64,000 nucleotides of DNA, from the NCBI RefSeq assembly GCF_014646295.1, contig NZ_BMNE01000005.1, positions 287,743 to 351,742 on the forward strand, in the 5' to 3' direction. A program made the translations under genes and the position numbers. This DNA is from Nocardia rhizosphaerihabitans. Its GTDB lineage: Bacteria; Actinomycetota; Actinomycetes; Mycobacteriales; Mycobacteriaceae. Each line of letters opens with the position of its first letter. The stretch's first letter is position 1. Below the pieces are notes generated by a model. It searched no databases. It was not told the DNA's origin and saw only the letters and a program-made list of their open reading frames with translations. Positions 23,409 to 30,262 of the stretch are shown here, piece after piece.

Positions 23409-23837
23409 GTGGTGGATCAGGTGCGGCCGGAGCGGCCTTCTGGGGCGGTGACCGCGCTGGTCGCGGGATGGCTCGGGGTGCTGGTCGGTGGGGCGGGGAT
23501 CATCGTCGGCACGGCGACGGCGGTGGTGCTGGCGTTCGGGCGCGAGATCGAGCTCGATTACACGGCGGCGGGGATCATCGGCGGGCTCGGGGTGGTGTAT
23601 CTGCTGGGCGCGGTGCTGTTGTTGCGGCGGCGGATGGTGGGCAGGCGGGTGTTGCTCACCATGTCGGCGGTGATGGCCGGGGCGACGTTGCTGGTCATCG
23701 TGCTCAACGGGTCGAGTCACGGGTGGCGGTGGGGGCCGCTGGATGTCTGGCTCGCGCTCAATATGGTGATCCTCGCGCTCAGCCTGAGTGAGCCGACGCG
23801 GCGCTGGGCCACCACGCGGTGGCACGGTACGGGATAG
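23409..23837 (+). CDS. Four-helix membrane protein of unknown function (2 of 4)
   Basis: The 142-aa protein starts at GTG 23409 or 23412. Hydrophobic segments are LVAGWLGVLVGGAGIIVGTA, GIIGGLGVVYLLGAVLLL, LLTMSAVMAGATLLVIVL and VWLALNMVILALSLS. After the third helix comes SSHGWRWGP. No conserved catalytic motif is visible. The pattern of helices separated by short Arg-rich loops (LLLRRRMVGRRVLL) is like that of its neighbours. Confidence 0.72.
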   Translation: MVDQVRPERPSGAVTALVAGWLGVLVGGAGIIVGTATAVVLAFGREIELDYTAAGIIGGLGVVYLLGAVLLLRRRMVGRRVLLTMSAVMAGATLLVIVLNGSSHGWRWGPLDVWLALNMVILALSLSEPTRRWATTRWHGTG

Positions 23838-23846
23838 GTTCTGAGC

Positions 23847-24392
23847 ATGGTCGTGCACGAAGCGAAGTCGACAATCGGTGAGGTGACGGCGATTACCGCC
23901 GTATGCTGCGCCGCCATGGCCGCCGCGGCGAATCTGCTCGGGGCCGTGATTCTCGTGCGCGCCTTTCTCGCCGATCCCGACCGGCTCGACGACTCGCTGA
24001 CCCTGTTCGCCACGCTCGGCGCGCTGGTGGCGGCGTTCGCGTTCGGCTACGGCGGGCTGCTGCTCGCACGGCGCGACCAGACCGGCCGGTGGGTGCTGAT
24101 CGTCGCGGCGGGCGCGCAGGTCGGCCTCGGTGTACTCGGCCTGCTGGCCACGCTCGTGAACTACGACTCCGAGTACGGCATCCGCTGGTTCGCCGAGGAG
24201 CCGGTGCTTCGGTCGATTCTCATCGGCTTCGGCGGGGTACCCGGTGCCGTGACGGCGATCGTGAACCACAGCTGGGCGGCCGCGCTGGCCGCCGTCGTCC
24301 TCGGCGCGCTGGTGCTGCTGCCCGCGGCCCTCCCGTGGACGGCCGCGTACACGCTCGCTCGCCCGAAAACGGTTGTCGGACCGAACGTATAG
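23847..24392 (+). CDS. Four-helix membrane protein of unknown function (3 of 4)
   Basis: The 181-aa protein starts 9 nt after the preceding stop. Helices lie near residues 11-40, 52-75, 82-105 and 145-175. The second and third are joined by LLLARRDQTGRWVLIVAAGA, which matches the LLFRRKTAGRVLLILL loop of gene 4 and the LLLRRRMVGRRVLLTM loop of gene 2. This suggests the set arose by duplication. An extracellular loop holds NYDSEYGIRWFAEEP. Function unknown. Confidence 0.72.
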   Translation: MVVHEAKSTIGEVTAITAVCCAAMAAAANLLGAVILVRAFLADPDRLDDSLTLFATLGALVAAFAFGYGGLLLARRDQTGRWVLIVAAGAQVGLGVLGLLATLVNYDSEYGIRWFAEEPVLRSILIGFGGVPGAVTAIVNHSWAAALAAVVLGALVLLPAALPWTAAYTLARPKTVVGPNV

Positions 24393-24449
24393 TTTCGGCA
24401 GGTCAGCATCCGTCGCGGTGCTGCCGTGCCGACGGAGGAGGGGGACACG

Positions 24450-25115
24450 ATGGGGTATCCGTACGGCCCGCAACAGGGCAACGACCCGTACGCGGGCGGC
24501 TACGCGCAACCCGGCTACGGCGCAGATCCTTACGCCCAGCAGCAGGGCTACCCCGCGCAACCGTACGGCGCACCGGCCTATGGCGCCCAGCCCTATCCGG
24601 CCCCCGGCTACGAATTCGGCTACGGCGCACCGGGTTACGGTCAGCCCCGGGCCGGCGGCGGAACCGCGATCACTGCCGCGGTGATCGCACTGCTGCTGTC
24701 GTTGACCTCCCTGGGCGGCCTCGGCCTCGGCTTGGCGTTTCTGCTGAGCACCGATGCCACGAGTGCTCGGGACGAAGCGGGCCGCGAGGAAGTGGCGATC
24801 GCCCTCGCGATCGGCTCAGTCCCAGCTCTGCTGTTGCTGCTCGGCTCCGTCCTGCTGTTCCGGCGCAAGACCGCAGGCCGGGTGCTCCTCATCCTCCTTA
24901 CTTCGATCAGCCTGATCGGCATCGGATTGTCGGCGGCGGCAGCGATCATGGAAAATCGTGCGGGAACCGGCTACGAAACCACTCCGGCCACACTTGTCGG
25001 TGCTGCCATCGTCGGAGCGATTCCCCTGCTGATCCTTGTCATGGCCGCAGCCCCGTCCACCGGCCGCTGGATCCGCGCCGCCCGCCAGCCCGCGTACCCT
25101 CCCTACCCGTACTGA
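24450..25115 (+). CDS. Four-helix membrane protein with Tyr/Gly/Pro-rich N-terminus (4 of 4)
   Basis: The 221-aa protein starts at ATG 24450 behind GGAGGAGGGGG. Residues 1-72 are low complexity, built from PYG, GYG, PAPGYE and AQPY units. Four helices follow (AVIALLLSLTSLGGLGLGLA, ALAIGSVPALLLLLGSVLLF, ILLTSISLIGIGLSAAAAIM, VGAAIVGAIPLLILVMAAAP). Such Tyr/Pro/Gly-rich cytoplasmic leaders are common in actinobacterial membrane proteins of unknown role. The product ends YPPYPY at a TGA, after which the same frame stays open. Confidence 0.72.
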   Translation: MGYPYGPQQGNDPYAGGYAQPGYGADPYAQQQGYPAQPYGAPAYGAQPYPAPGYEFGYGAPGYGQPRAGGGTAITAAVIALLLSLTSLGGLGLGLAFLLSTDATSARDEAGREEVAIALAIGSVPALLLLLGSVLLFRRKTAGRVLLILLTSISLIGIGLSAAAAIMENRAGTGYETTPATLVGAAIVGAIPLLILVMAAAPSTGRWIRAARQPAYPPYPY

Positions 25116-25376
25116 CAGCACACAGGGGGCGGTGGTGCTCACCGGCTCGGCTGCCCCTTCAACGGGCTCGTCCCCGCGTCACTCCACTACGGGACGCAGG
25201 ACTTCGGGAACGTCTCCGGCTTCGCCGCCGTGCTCTCCATCCCTGGTACCGGGCCCATCGACGAGGACATAGGTGCACGCCCCGCGTTCGGTTCATGGAT
25301 CTTCTACCCCGATCGACACTCGTCAGTGTCCGCCGTCCACGGCGGTTCACCGCCACCGCACCACCCCTACCGCTGA
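25116..25376 (+). pseudogene. Open, coding-like stretch without a start codon
   Basis: Directly after the TGA of the previous gene the same frame stays open for 86 codons to a TGA at 25374-25376. It has GC-rich third positions and protein-like text (CPFNGLVPASLHYGTQDFGN, then GSWIFYPDRH). No ATG, GTG or TTG with a ribosome site opens it. It could be the broken tail of a lost gene or, less likely, a readthrough extension. Residues are not recognised. The remaining 80 nt up to glf (25377-25457) should hold the glf promoter; GATACG near 25441 is a possible -10. Confidence 0.35.
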
Positions 25377-25457
25377 GGCGGCGCTATCGGCCCAGCTCAG
25401 GACCAGGTCGGTGACTCCGCCGGGACAATCTGCGGTCTTCCGATACGCTGGGCACCC

Positions 25458-26696
25458 GTGACCGTCGCATCGTCCCCGGGTAACTCCGTCAACGCAGATT
25501 CCGCCACTTCGGCAAACCAGTACGACCTGATCGTGGTCGGCTCCGGCTTCTTCGGCCTGACCGTCGCCGAGCGTGCCGCGAACCTGCTCGGCAAGCGGGT
25601 GCTGGTGATCGACCGCCGCTACCACCTCGGTGGCAACGCCTACTCGGAGCCGGAGCCGGAAACCGGTATCGAGATCCACAAGTACGGCGCGCATCTGTTC
25701 CACACCTCGAACAAGAAGGTGTGGGACTACGTCACCCAGTTCACCGAGTTCACCGGGTACCAGCACCGGGTGTTCGCGCTGCACAAGGGCCAGGCCTACC
25801 AGTTCCCGATGGGGCTCGGCCTGATCTCGCAGTTCTTCGGCCGCTACTTCACCCCCGAAGAGGCCAAGGCGCTGATCGCCGAGCAGGCCGCCGAGGTGGA
25901 CACCGCCGACGCGCAGAACCTCGAGGAGAAGGCGATCTCGCTGATCGGCCGCCCGCTCTACGAGGCGTTCGTGCGCGACTACACCGCCAAGCAGTGGCAG
26001 ACCGACCCGAAGGAACTGCCCGCGGGCAACATCACCCGCCTGCCGGTGCGCTACACCTTCGACAACCGCTACTTCAACGACACCTACGAGGGCCTGCCCA
26101 AGGAGGGGTACACGAAGTGGCTGGAGAACATGGCCGCCTCCGAGCTCATCGAGGTGCGCCTGAACACCGACTGGTTCGACGTGCGTGACGAGGTCGTCGC
26201 GGCCAGCCCGGACGCGCCGGTCGTCTACACCGGCCCGCTGGACCACTACTTCGACTACGCCGAGGGCGAGCTCGGCTGGCGCACGATCGACTTCGAGACC
26301 GAAGTCCTCGAGATCGGCGATTTCCAGGGCACCTCGGTGATGAACTACAACGACGCCGACGCGCCGTACACCCGCATCATCGAGCCGCGCCATTTCCATC
26401 CTGAGCGCGACTACCCGACCGACAAGACGGTCATCATGCGCGAGTTCTCCCGCTTCGCCCAGACCGGTGACGAGCCGTACTACCCGATCAACACCCCCGA
26501 GGACCGCGCCAAGCTGCTGGCCTACCGCGAGCTCGCCAAGAAGGAGACCGCCGAGAAGAAGGTCCTCTTCGGCGGCCGCCTCGGCACCTACCAGTACCTG
26601 GACATGCACATGGCGATCGGTTCGGCGCTGAGCATGTTCGAGAACGTGCTGCGTCCGCATCTGGAGTCCGGCGCGGCTTTGGTGGACGAGGCATGA
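25458..26696 (+). CDS. glf: UDP-galactopyranose mutase
   Basis: The 412-aa flavoenzyme converts UDP-galactopyranose to UDP-galactofuranose, the precursor of cell-wall galactan. The FAD-binding strand reads YDLIVVGSGFFGLTVAERAA, followed by the diagnostic RRYHLGGNAYSE and GIEIHKYGAHLFHTSNKKVW. Further family blocks are YTAKQWQTDPKELPAGNITR, VVYTGPLDHYFDYAEGELGW and FGGRLGTYQYLDMHMAIGSA. A GTG start follows a short leader; residues 1-20 precede the conserved fold. It heads the envelope operon. Its stop overlaps a tiny ORF that in turn overlaps glfT2. It corresponds to Rv3809c. Confidence 0.97.
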   Translation: MTVASSPGNSVNADSATSANQYDLIVVGSGFFGLTVAERAANLLGKRVLVIDRRYHLGGNAYSEPEPETGIEIHKYGAHLFHTSNKKVWDYVTQFTEFTGYQHRVFALHKGQAYQFPMGLGLISQFFGRYFTPEEAKALIAEQAAEVDTADAQNLEEKAISLIGRPLYEAFVRDYTAKQWQTDPKELPAGNITRLPVRYTFDNRYFNDTYEGLPKEGYTKWLENMAASELIEVRLNTDWFDVRDEVVAASPDAPVVYTGPLDHYFDYAEGELGWRTIDFETEVLEIGDFQGTSVMNYNDADAPYTRIIEPRHFHPERDYPTDKTVIMREFSRFAQTGDEPYYPINTPEDRAKLLAYRELAKKETAEKKVLFGGRLGTYQYLDMHMAIGSALSMFENVLRPHLESGAALVDEA

Positions 26697-26776
26697 GCGA
26701 GCGAAGCGAGCGACAGATGAGCACAGCCGCTATCGCGGTCATGCTGGAGCCGAGCGCCAGCGAGGTGGAAGCATGA
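26693..26776 (+). CDS. 27-codon bridging ORF between glf and glfT2
   Basis: ATG 26693 overlaps the glf stop (ATGA), and its TGA at 26774-26776 overlaps the glfT2 start ATG 26773 (again ATGA). The peptide begins MSERSERQMSTAAIAVMLEP and ends with SASEVEA. The first part comes from an (AGCG)2-A-(AGCG)2 repeat. No internal stop occurs over the whole spacer. It would carry ribosomes from glf to glfT2. Whether the peptide has its own function is unknown. It may also be only a spacer that happens to be open. Confidence 0.45.
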   Translation: MSERSERQMSTAAIAVMLEPSASEVEA

Positions 26777-28707
26777 GCGCGCAGCCGGTGCTCGACGACG
26801 TGACGACCGAGACGCGCGCGAAGTCGCTGCTGCAGCGGATCATCCTGCCGCGTCCGGGCGAGCCGCTCGACGTGCGGACCCTCTACCTGGAGGAATCCAC
26901 CACCAACGCGCGCCGCGCGCACGCCACCAGCCGGACCGCGCTCTCGATCGGCGCCGAGTCCGAGGTGTCGTTCTGCACCTACTTCAACGCGCTGCCCGCC
27001 AGCTACTGGCGGCGCTGGAGTGTGCTGAACTCGGTGGTGCTCCGCCTGGAGCTGGCCGGACACGGCCGCGTCGACGTCTACCGCTCCAAGGCCGACGGTT
27101 CGCGAATCCATGTGCAGGGCAAGGAATTCGCCGTCGCCCAGGGCGCGGATTCGATCACGGTGGAGTTCGAGACCGATCTCGGCCCGTTCGAGGACGGCGG
27201 CTGGATCTGGTTCGACATCACCACCGACACGGCGGTCACGCTGCTCGCCGGCGGCTGGTACGCGCCGCGGGAAGCGCCCGGCGCGGGCACCATCGCGGTC
27301 GGCATGCCCACCTTCAACCGGCCCACCGACCTGGTCAAGACGCTGGCCGCGCTCGGTTCGGATCCACTGGTGCTCGGCAATGTCACCAAGGTGATCGTGG
27401 CCGATCAGGGCAATCGCAAGGTCGTCGACGAGCCCGGCTTCACCGAGGCCGCCGCAACGCTGGGCGATCGGCTCGCCATCCATGACCAGCCCAATCTCGG
27501 CGGGTCCGGCGGCTACAGCCGCGTCATGTACGAGGCGCTCAAGACCGACGCCGAGTTCATCGTCTACATGGACGACGACATCGAGATCGAGCCCGACTCG
27601 ATCCTGCGCGCGCTGGCGTTCTCCCGGTTCGCCAAGTCGCCGCTGCTGGTCGGCGGGCAGATGCTGAACCTGCAGGAGCGCTCGCACCTGCACAGCATGG
27701 GCGAGGTTGTCGACCGCGGGATCTTCATGTGGTCCTCCGCGCCCAACGTCGAGTACGACCACGATTTCTCGAAGTACCCGCTCAAGGATCGCGACAACTC
27801 CAAGCTGCTGCACCGGCGCATCGACGTCGACTTCAACGGCTGGTGGACCTGCGTGATCCCGCGTCAGGTGGCCGAGCAGATCGGTCAGCCGCTGCCGCTG
27901 TTCCTCAAGTGGGACGACGTCGAGTACGGCCTGCGCGCCCGCGAGGCCGGCTACCCGACGATCACCCTGCCGGGTGCGGCCGTGTGGCACATGGCCTGGT
28001 CCGACAAGGACGACGCCATCGACTGGCAGGCGTACTTCCACCTGCGCAACCGCTTGGTCGTCGCCTCCCTGCACCTGCCCGGTGACGGCAAGCCGATGAT
28101 CGTGAACACGGTCAAGGCCACCCTCAAGCACCTGCTGTGCCTGGAGTACTCGACGGTCGCCATCCAGAACGAGGCGATCCGCGACTTCCTGGCCGGGCCG
28201 GAGGGCCTGTTCGACCTGCTGCCGAGCGCGCTGGGCAAGATCCACGCGATGCGCAAGCAGTACCCGGACGCCGTGGTGCTGCCGTCCTCGACGGAGCTGC
28301 CGCTGGCCAACCGGCACGGCGTCGGCGCGACCGGCGAGCCGGGCAACCCCATCGCGAAGGTCGCGCGCCTGGCCAAGGGCGTCGTGCACAACTTCCGCAA
28401 GGCCGACCCGGCCGCGCACGAGACACCGCAGCTGAACGTGCCGACGCTGGACGCGCGCTGGTTCCTGCTGTCCCAGGTCGACGGCGTCACCGTGACGACC
28501 GCGGACGGCCGCGGCGTCGTCTACCGCAAGCGCGACCCGCGCAAGGCCGCCGAGCTGCTCAAGGAAGCGATGCGTCTGCGCAAGGAGCTCACCGCGCGCT
28601 TCCCGGAGATGCAGCAGCGCTACCGGGCCGCGCACGCCGAGCTGACCAGCACGGCCGCGTGGGAGAAGACCTTCGGCATCAGCCAGAACGGAACCGAGAA
28701 GAAGTGA
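26773..28707 (+). CDS. glfT2: Galactofuranosyltransferase GlfT2 (galactan polymerase)
   Basis: The 644-aa GT2-family enzyme adds alternating beta-1,5 and beta-1,6 galactofuranose units to the decaprenyl-linked galactan on the cytoplasmic face. The N-terminal beta-sandwich contains ASYWRRWSVLNSVVLRLELA. The GT-A domain begins TIAVGMPTFNRP. The metal-binding motif YMDDDIEIEP has Asp at 267-269. The second acidic motif WDDVEYG places Asp at 381-382, and VWHMAW gives the His at 406. These positions are about ten higher than in the M. tuberculosis enzyme and all key residues are kept. GAGGTGGA lies 5 nt before the start. The stop overlaps the PAP2 start (GTGA). Confidence 0.97.
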   Translation: MSAQPVLDDVTTETRAKSLLQRIILPRPGEPLDVRTLYLEESTTNARRAHATSRTALSIGAESEVSFCTYFNALPASYWRRWSVLNSVVLRLELAGHGRVDVYRSKADGSRIHVQGKEFAVAQGADSITVEFETDLGPFEDGGWIWFDITTDTAVTLLAGGWYAPREAPGAGTIAVGMPTFNRPTDLVKTLAALGSDPLVLGNVTKVIVADQGNRKVVDEPGFTEAAATLGDRLAIHDQPNLGGSGGYSRVMYEALKTDAEFIVYMDDDIEIEPDSILRALAFSRFAKSPLLVGGQMLNLQERSHLHSMGEVVDRGIFMWSSAPNVEYDHDFSKYPLKDRDNSKLLHRRIDVDFNGWWTCVIPRQVAEQIGQPLPLFLKWDDVEYGLRAREAGYPTITLPGAAVWHMAWSDKDDAIDWQAYFHLRNRLVVASLHLPGDGKPMIVNTVKATLKHLLCLEYSTVAIQNEAIRDFLAGPEGLFDLLPSALGKIHAMRKQYPDAVVLPSSTELPLANRHGVGATGEPGNPIAKVARLAKGVVHNFRKADPAAHETPQLNVPTLDARWFLLSQVDGVTVTTADGRGVVYRKRDPRKAAELLKEAMRLRKELTARFPEMQQRYRAAHAELTSTAAWEKTFGISQNGTEKK

Positions 28708-29303
28708 ACGCGATCAACCCCGAACTGCCCGAGCTCGAGCTGGCCGAGGAAGGCTGCTGCGGTGAGTGCGCCTGCGGCGACGGCGAGTACGTGGAGGTGC
28801 CGGTCGAGGTCGGCATCATCAACGTCGTGCAGACCACCATCGGCACCAACCCGGCCGTCGTCTCGGCCGCGCGCGGGATGTCGCACTTCGGTGAGCACGC
28901 GCTGGGCTGGGTCGGCATCGCCGCCGCGGGCTGGCTGGTCGACAAGCCGCGGCGCAGGCAGTGGGCGGGCGTCGCGGTCGGCGCGGTCGGCGCGCACGCC
29001 GCCTCGATCGTGATCAAGCGGATCGTCCGGCGCCCGCGCCCGAACGACCCGACGGTGCAGGTCAACGTGTCGACGCCGAGCAAATTGAGCTTCCCGTCCT
29101 CGCACGCGACCTCCACCACGGCGGCGGCGGTGTTGCTCGGCAGGCTGACCGGGCTACCCTTGCCTGCGGTGCTCGTGCCGCCGATGCTCCTTTCCCGGGT
29201 CGTGCTCGGTGTGCATTACCCTTCCGACGTGCTCGCCGGTTCCGCCTTGGGTGCCGCGTCGGCAGCTGCCGTGCTAGCCGCCGAAAAGAGACTCCGACAG
29301 TGA
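28704..29303 (+). CDS. PAP2-family phosphatase of the galactan/arabinan operon (Rv3807c-like)
   Basis: The 199-aa protein begins at a GTG inside the glfT2 stop. It carries the three phosphatidic-acid-phosphatase motifs: KRIVRRPRP, PSSHAT and SRVVLGVHYPSD. An N-terminal acidic and Cys-rich stretch (EEGCCGECACGDGEY) precedes the membrane part. The mycobacterial counterpart sits in the same place and is proposed to dephosphorylate decaprenyl-phosphoryl-5-phosphoribose, the step after UbiA in making the arabinose donor. Genetic order, motifs and size all agree. The Cys cluster near residue 15 looks able to bind metal but I have no evidence that it does. Confidence 0.92.
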   Translation: MNAINPELPELELAEEGCCGECACGDGEYVEVPVEVGIINVVQTTIGTNPAVVSAARGMSHFGEHALGWVGIAAAGWLVDKPRRRQWAGVAVGAVGAHAASIVIKRIVRRPRPNDPTVQVNVSTPSKLSFPSSHATSTTAAAVLLGRLTGLPLPAVLVPPMLLSRVVLGVHYPSDVLAGSALGAASAAAVLAAEKRLRQ

Positions 29304-30262
29304 CCGCAACCGAAAGAACCTTGGCTGAGATGAGCGAAGAACCGTCCGCCGCCGTCCTCGACGAAGGTGTTGTGAAGGGCCCGCCGAAGACCCTGGTCGG
29401 TGGCGTCGTCAAGGCCATGCGCCCGCGTCAGTGGGTGAAGAACGTCCTGGTGCTCGCCGCACCGCTGGCCGTCGGCCCCGAAGCTGTCGGCGACGCGGGC
29501 GTGCTGGTGCACGTCGCGATCGCGTTCGTCGTGTTCTGCATGGCGGCCTCCGGCATCTACCTGGTCAACGACTCGCTCGATGTCGAGGCCGACCGGGCGC
29601 ATCCGACCAAGCGCTTCCGGCCGATCGCCGCCGGCGTCGTCCCGGTCAACCTGGCATACGGGCTCGCCGCGGTTCTGCTGATCGGCTCGATCGCGGGTTC
29701 GTTCCTCGCGTCCTGGCACCTCGCCGTGGTGATGGCCATCTACATCGCCATCCAGCTGGCCTACTGCCTCGGCCTCAAGCACCAGGCCGTTCTCGACATC
29801 TGCATCGTTTCGTCGGGCTTCCTGCTGCGCGCCGTCGCCGGTGGCGCGGCGGCGAGCATCGCGCTGTCGCAGTGGTTCCTGCTGATCATGGCGTTCGGTT
29901 CGCTGTTCATGGCGGCGGGCAAGCGCTACGCCGAACTGCAGATCGCGCTGGAGACCGGCGCCAAGATCCGCAAGTCGCTGCAGTACTACACGCCGACCTA
30001 CCTGCGCTTCATCTGGACACTCGCGGCCACCGCCGTCGTGATCTTCTACGGCCTCTGGGCGTTCCAGCAGGACGAGCTGCGCGACACCCAGTGGTACTCG
30101 ATCTCCATGATCCCGTTTACCATCGCAATCCTGCGTTACGCGGTCGACGTCGACGGTGGCGAGGCCGGTGAACCCGAAGAGATCGCGCTGGGGGACCGCA
30201 TCCTGCAGTTCCTCGCTATTGCCTGGATCGGAGCGGTAGGTGTCGCTGTCTATCTCACCTGA
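29300..30262 (+). CDS. ubiA: Decaprenyl-phosphate phosphoribosyltransferase (DPPR synthase, UbiA family)
   Basis: The 320-aa membrane prenyltransferase begins at GTG 29300 inside the PAP2 stop. The N-terminal 45 residues are polar. The UbiA signature AMRPRQWVKNVLVLAAPLA is followed by the first Asp motif NDSLDVEADRAHPTKRFRPI, nine or so helices, and a second polar loop MAAGKRYAELQIALETGAKI. The enzyme transfers 5-phosphoribose from PRPP to decaprenyl phosphate, the committed step to the arabinan donor DPA. It corresponds to Rv3806c, the target region for ethambutol-resistance mutations. The last 23 nt overlap aftB. Confidence 0.96.
   Translation: MTATERTLAEMSEEPSAAVLDEGVVKGPPKTLVGGVVKAMRPRQWVKNVLVLAAPLAVGPEAVGDAGVLVHVAIAFVVFCMAASGIYLVNDSLDVEADRAHPTKRFRPIAAGVVPVNLAYGLAAVLLIGSIAGSFLASWHLAVVMAIYIAIQLAYCLGLKHQAVLDICIVSSGFLLRAVAGGAAASIALSQWFLLIMAFGSLFMAAGKRYAELQIALETGAKIRKSLQYYTPTYLRFIWTLAATAVVIFYGLWAFQQDELRDTQWYSISMIPFTIAILRYAVDVDGGEAGEPEEIALGDRILQFLAIAWIGAVGVAVYLT

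Noticed and set aside
26697..26772. AGCG-rich spacer considered as a DNA-binding repeat or integration site
   Set aside because: Only one short imperfect repeat is present; the open frame with exact overlaps is the better explanation.
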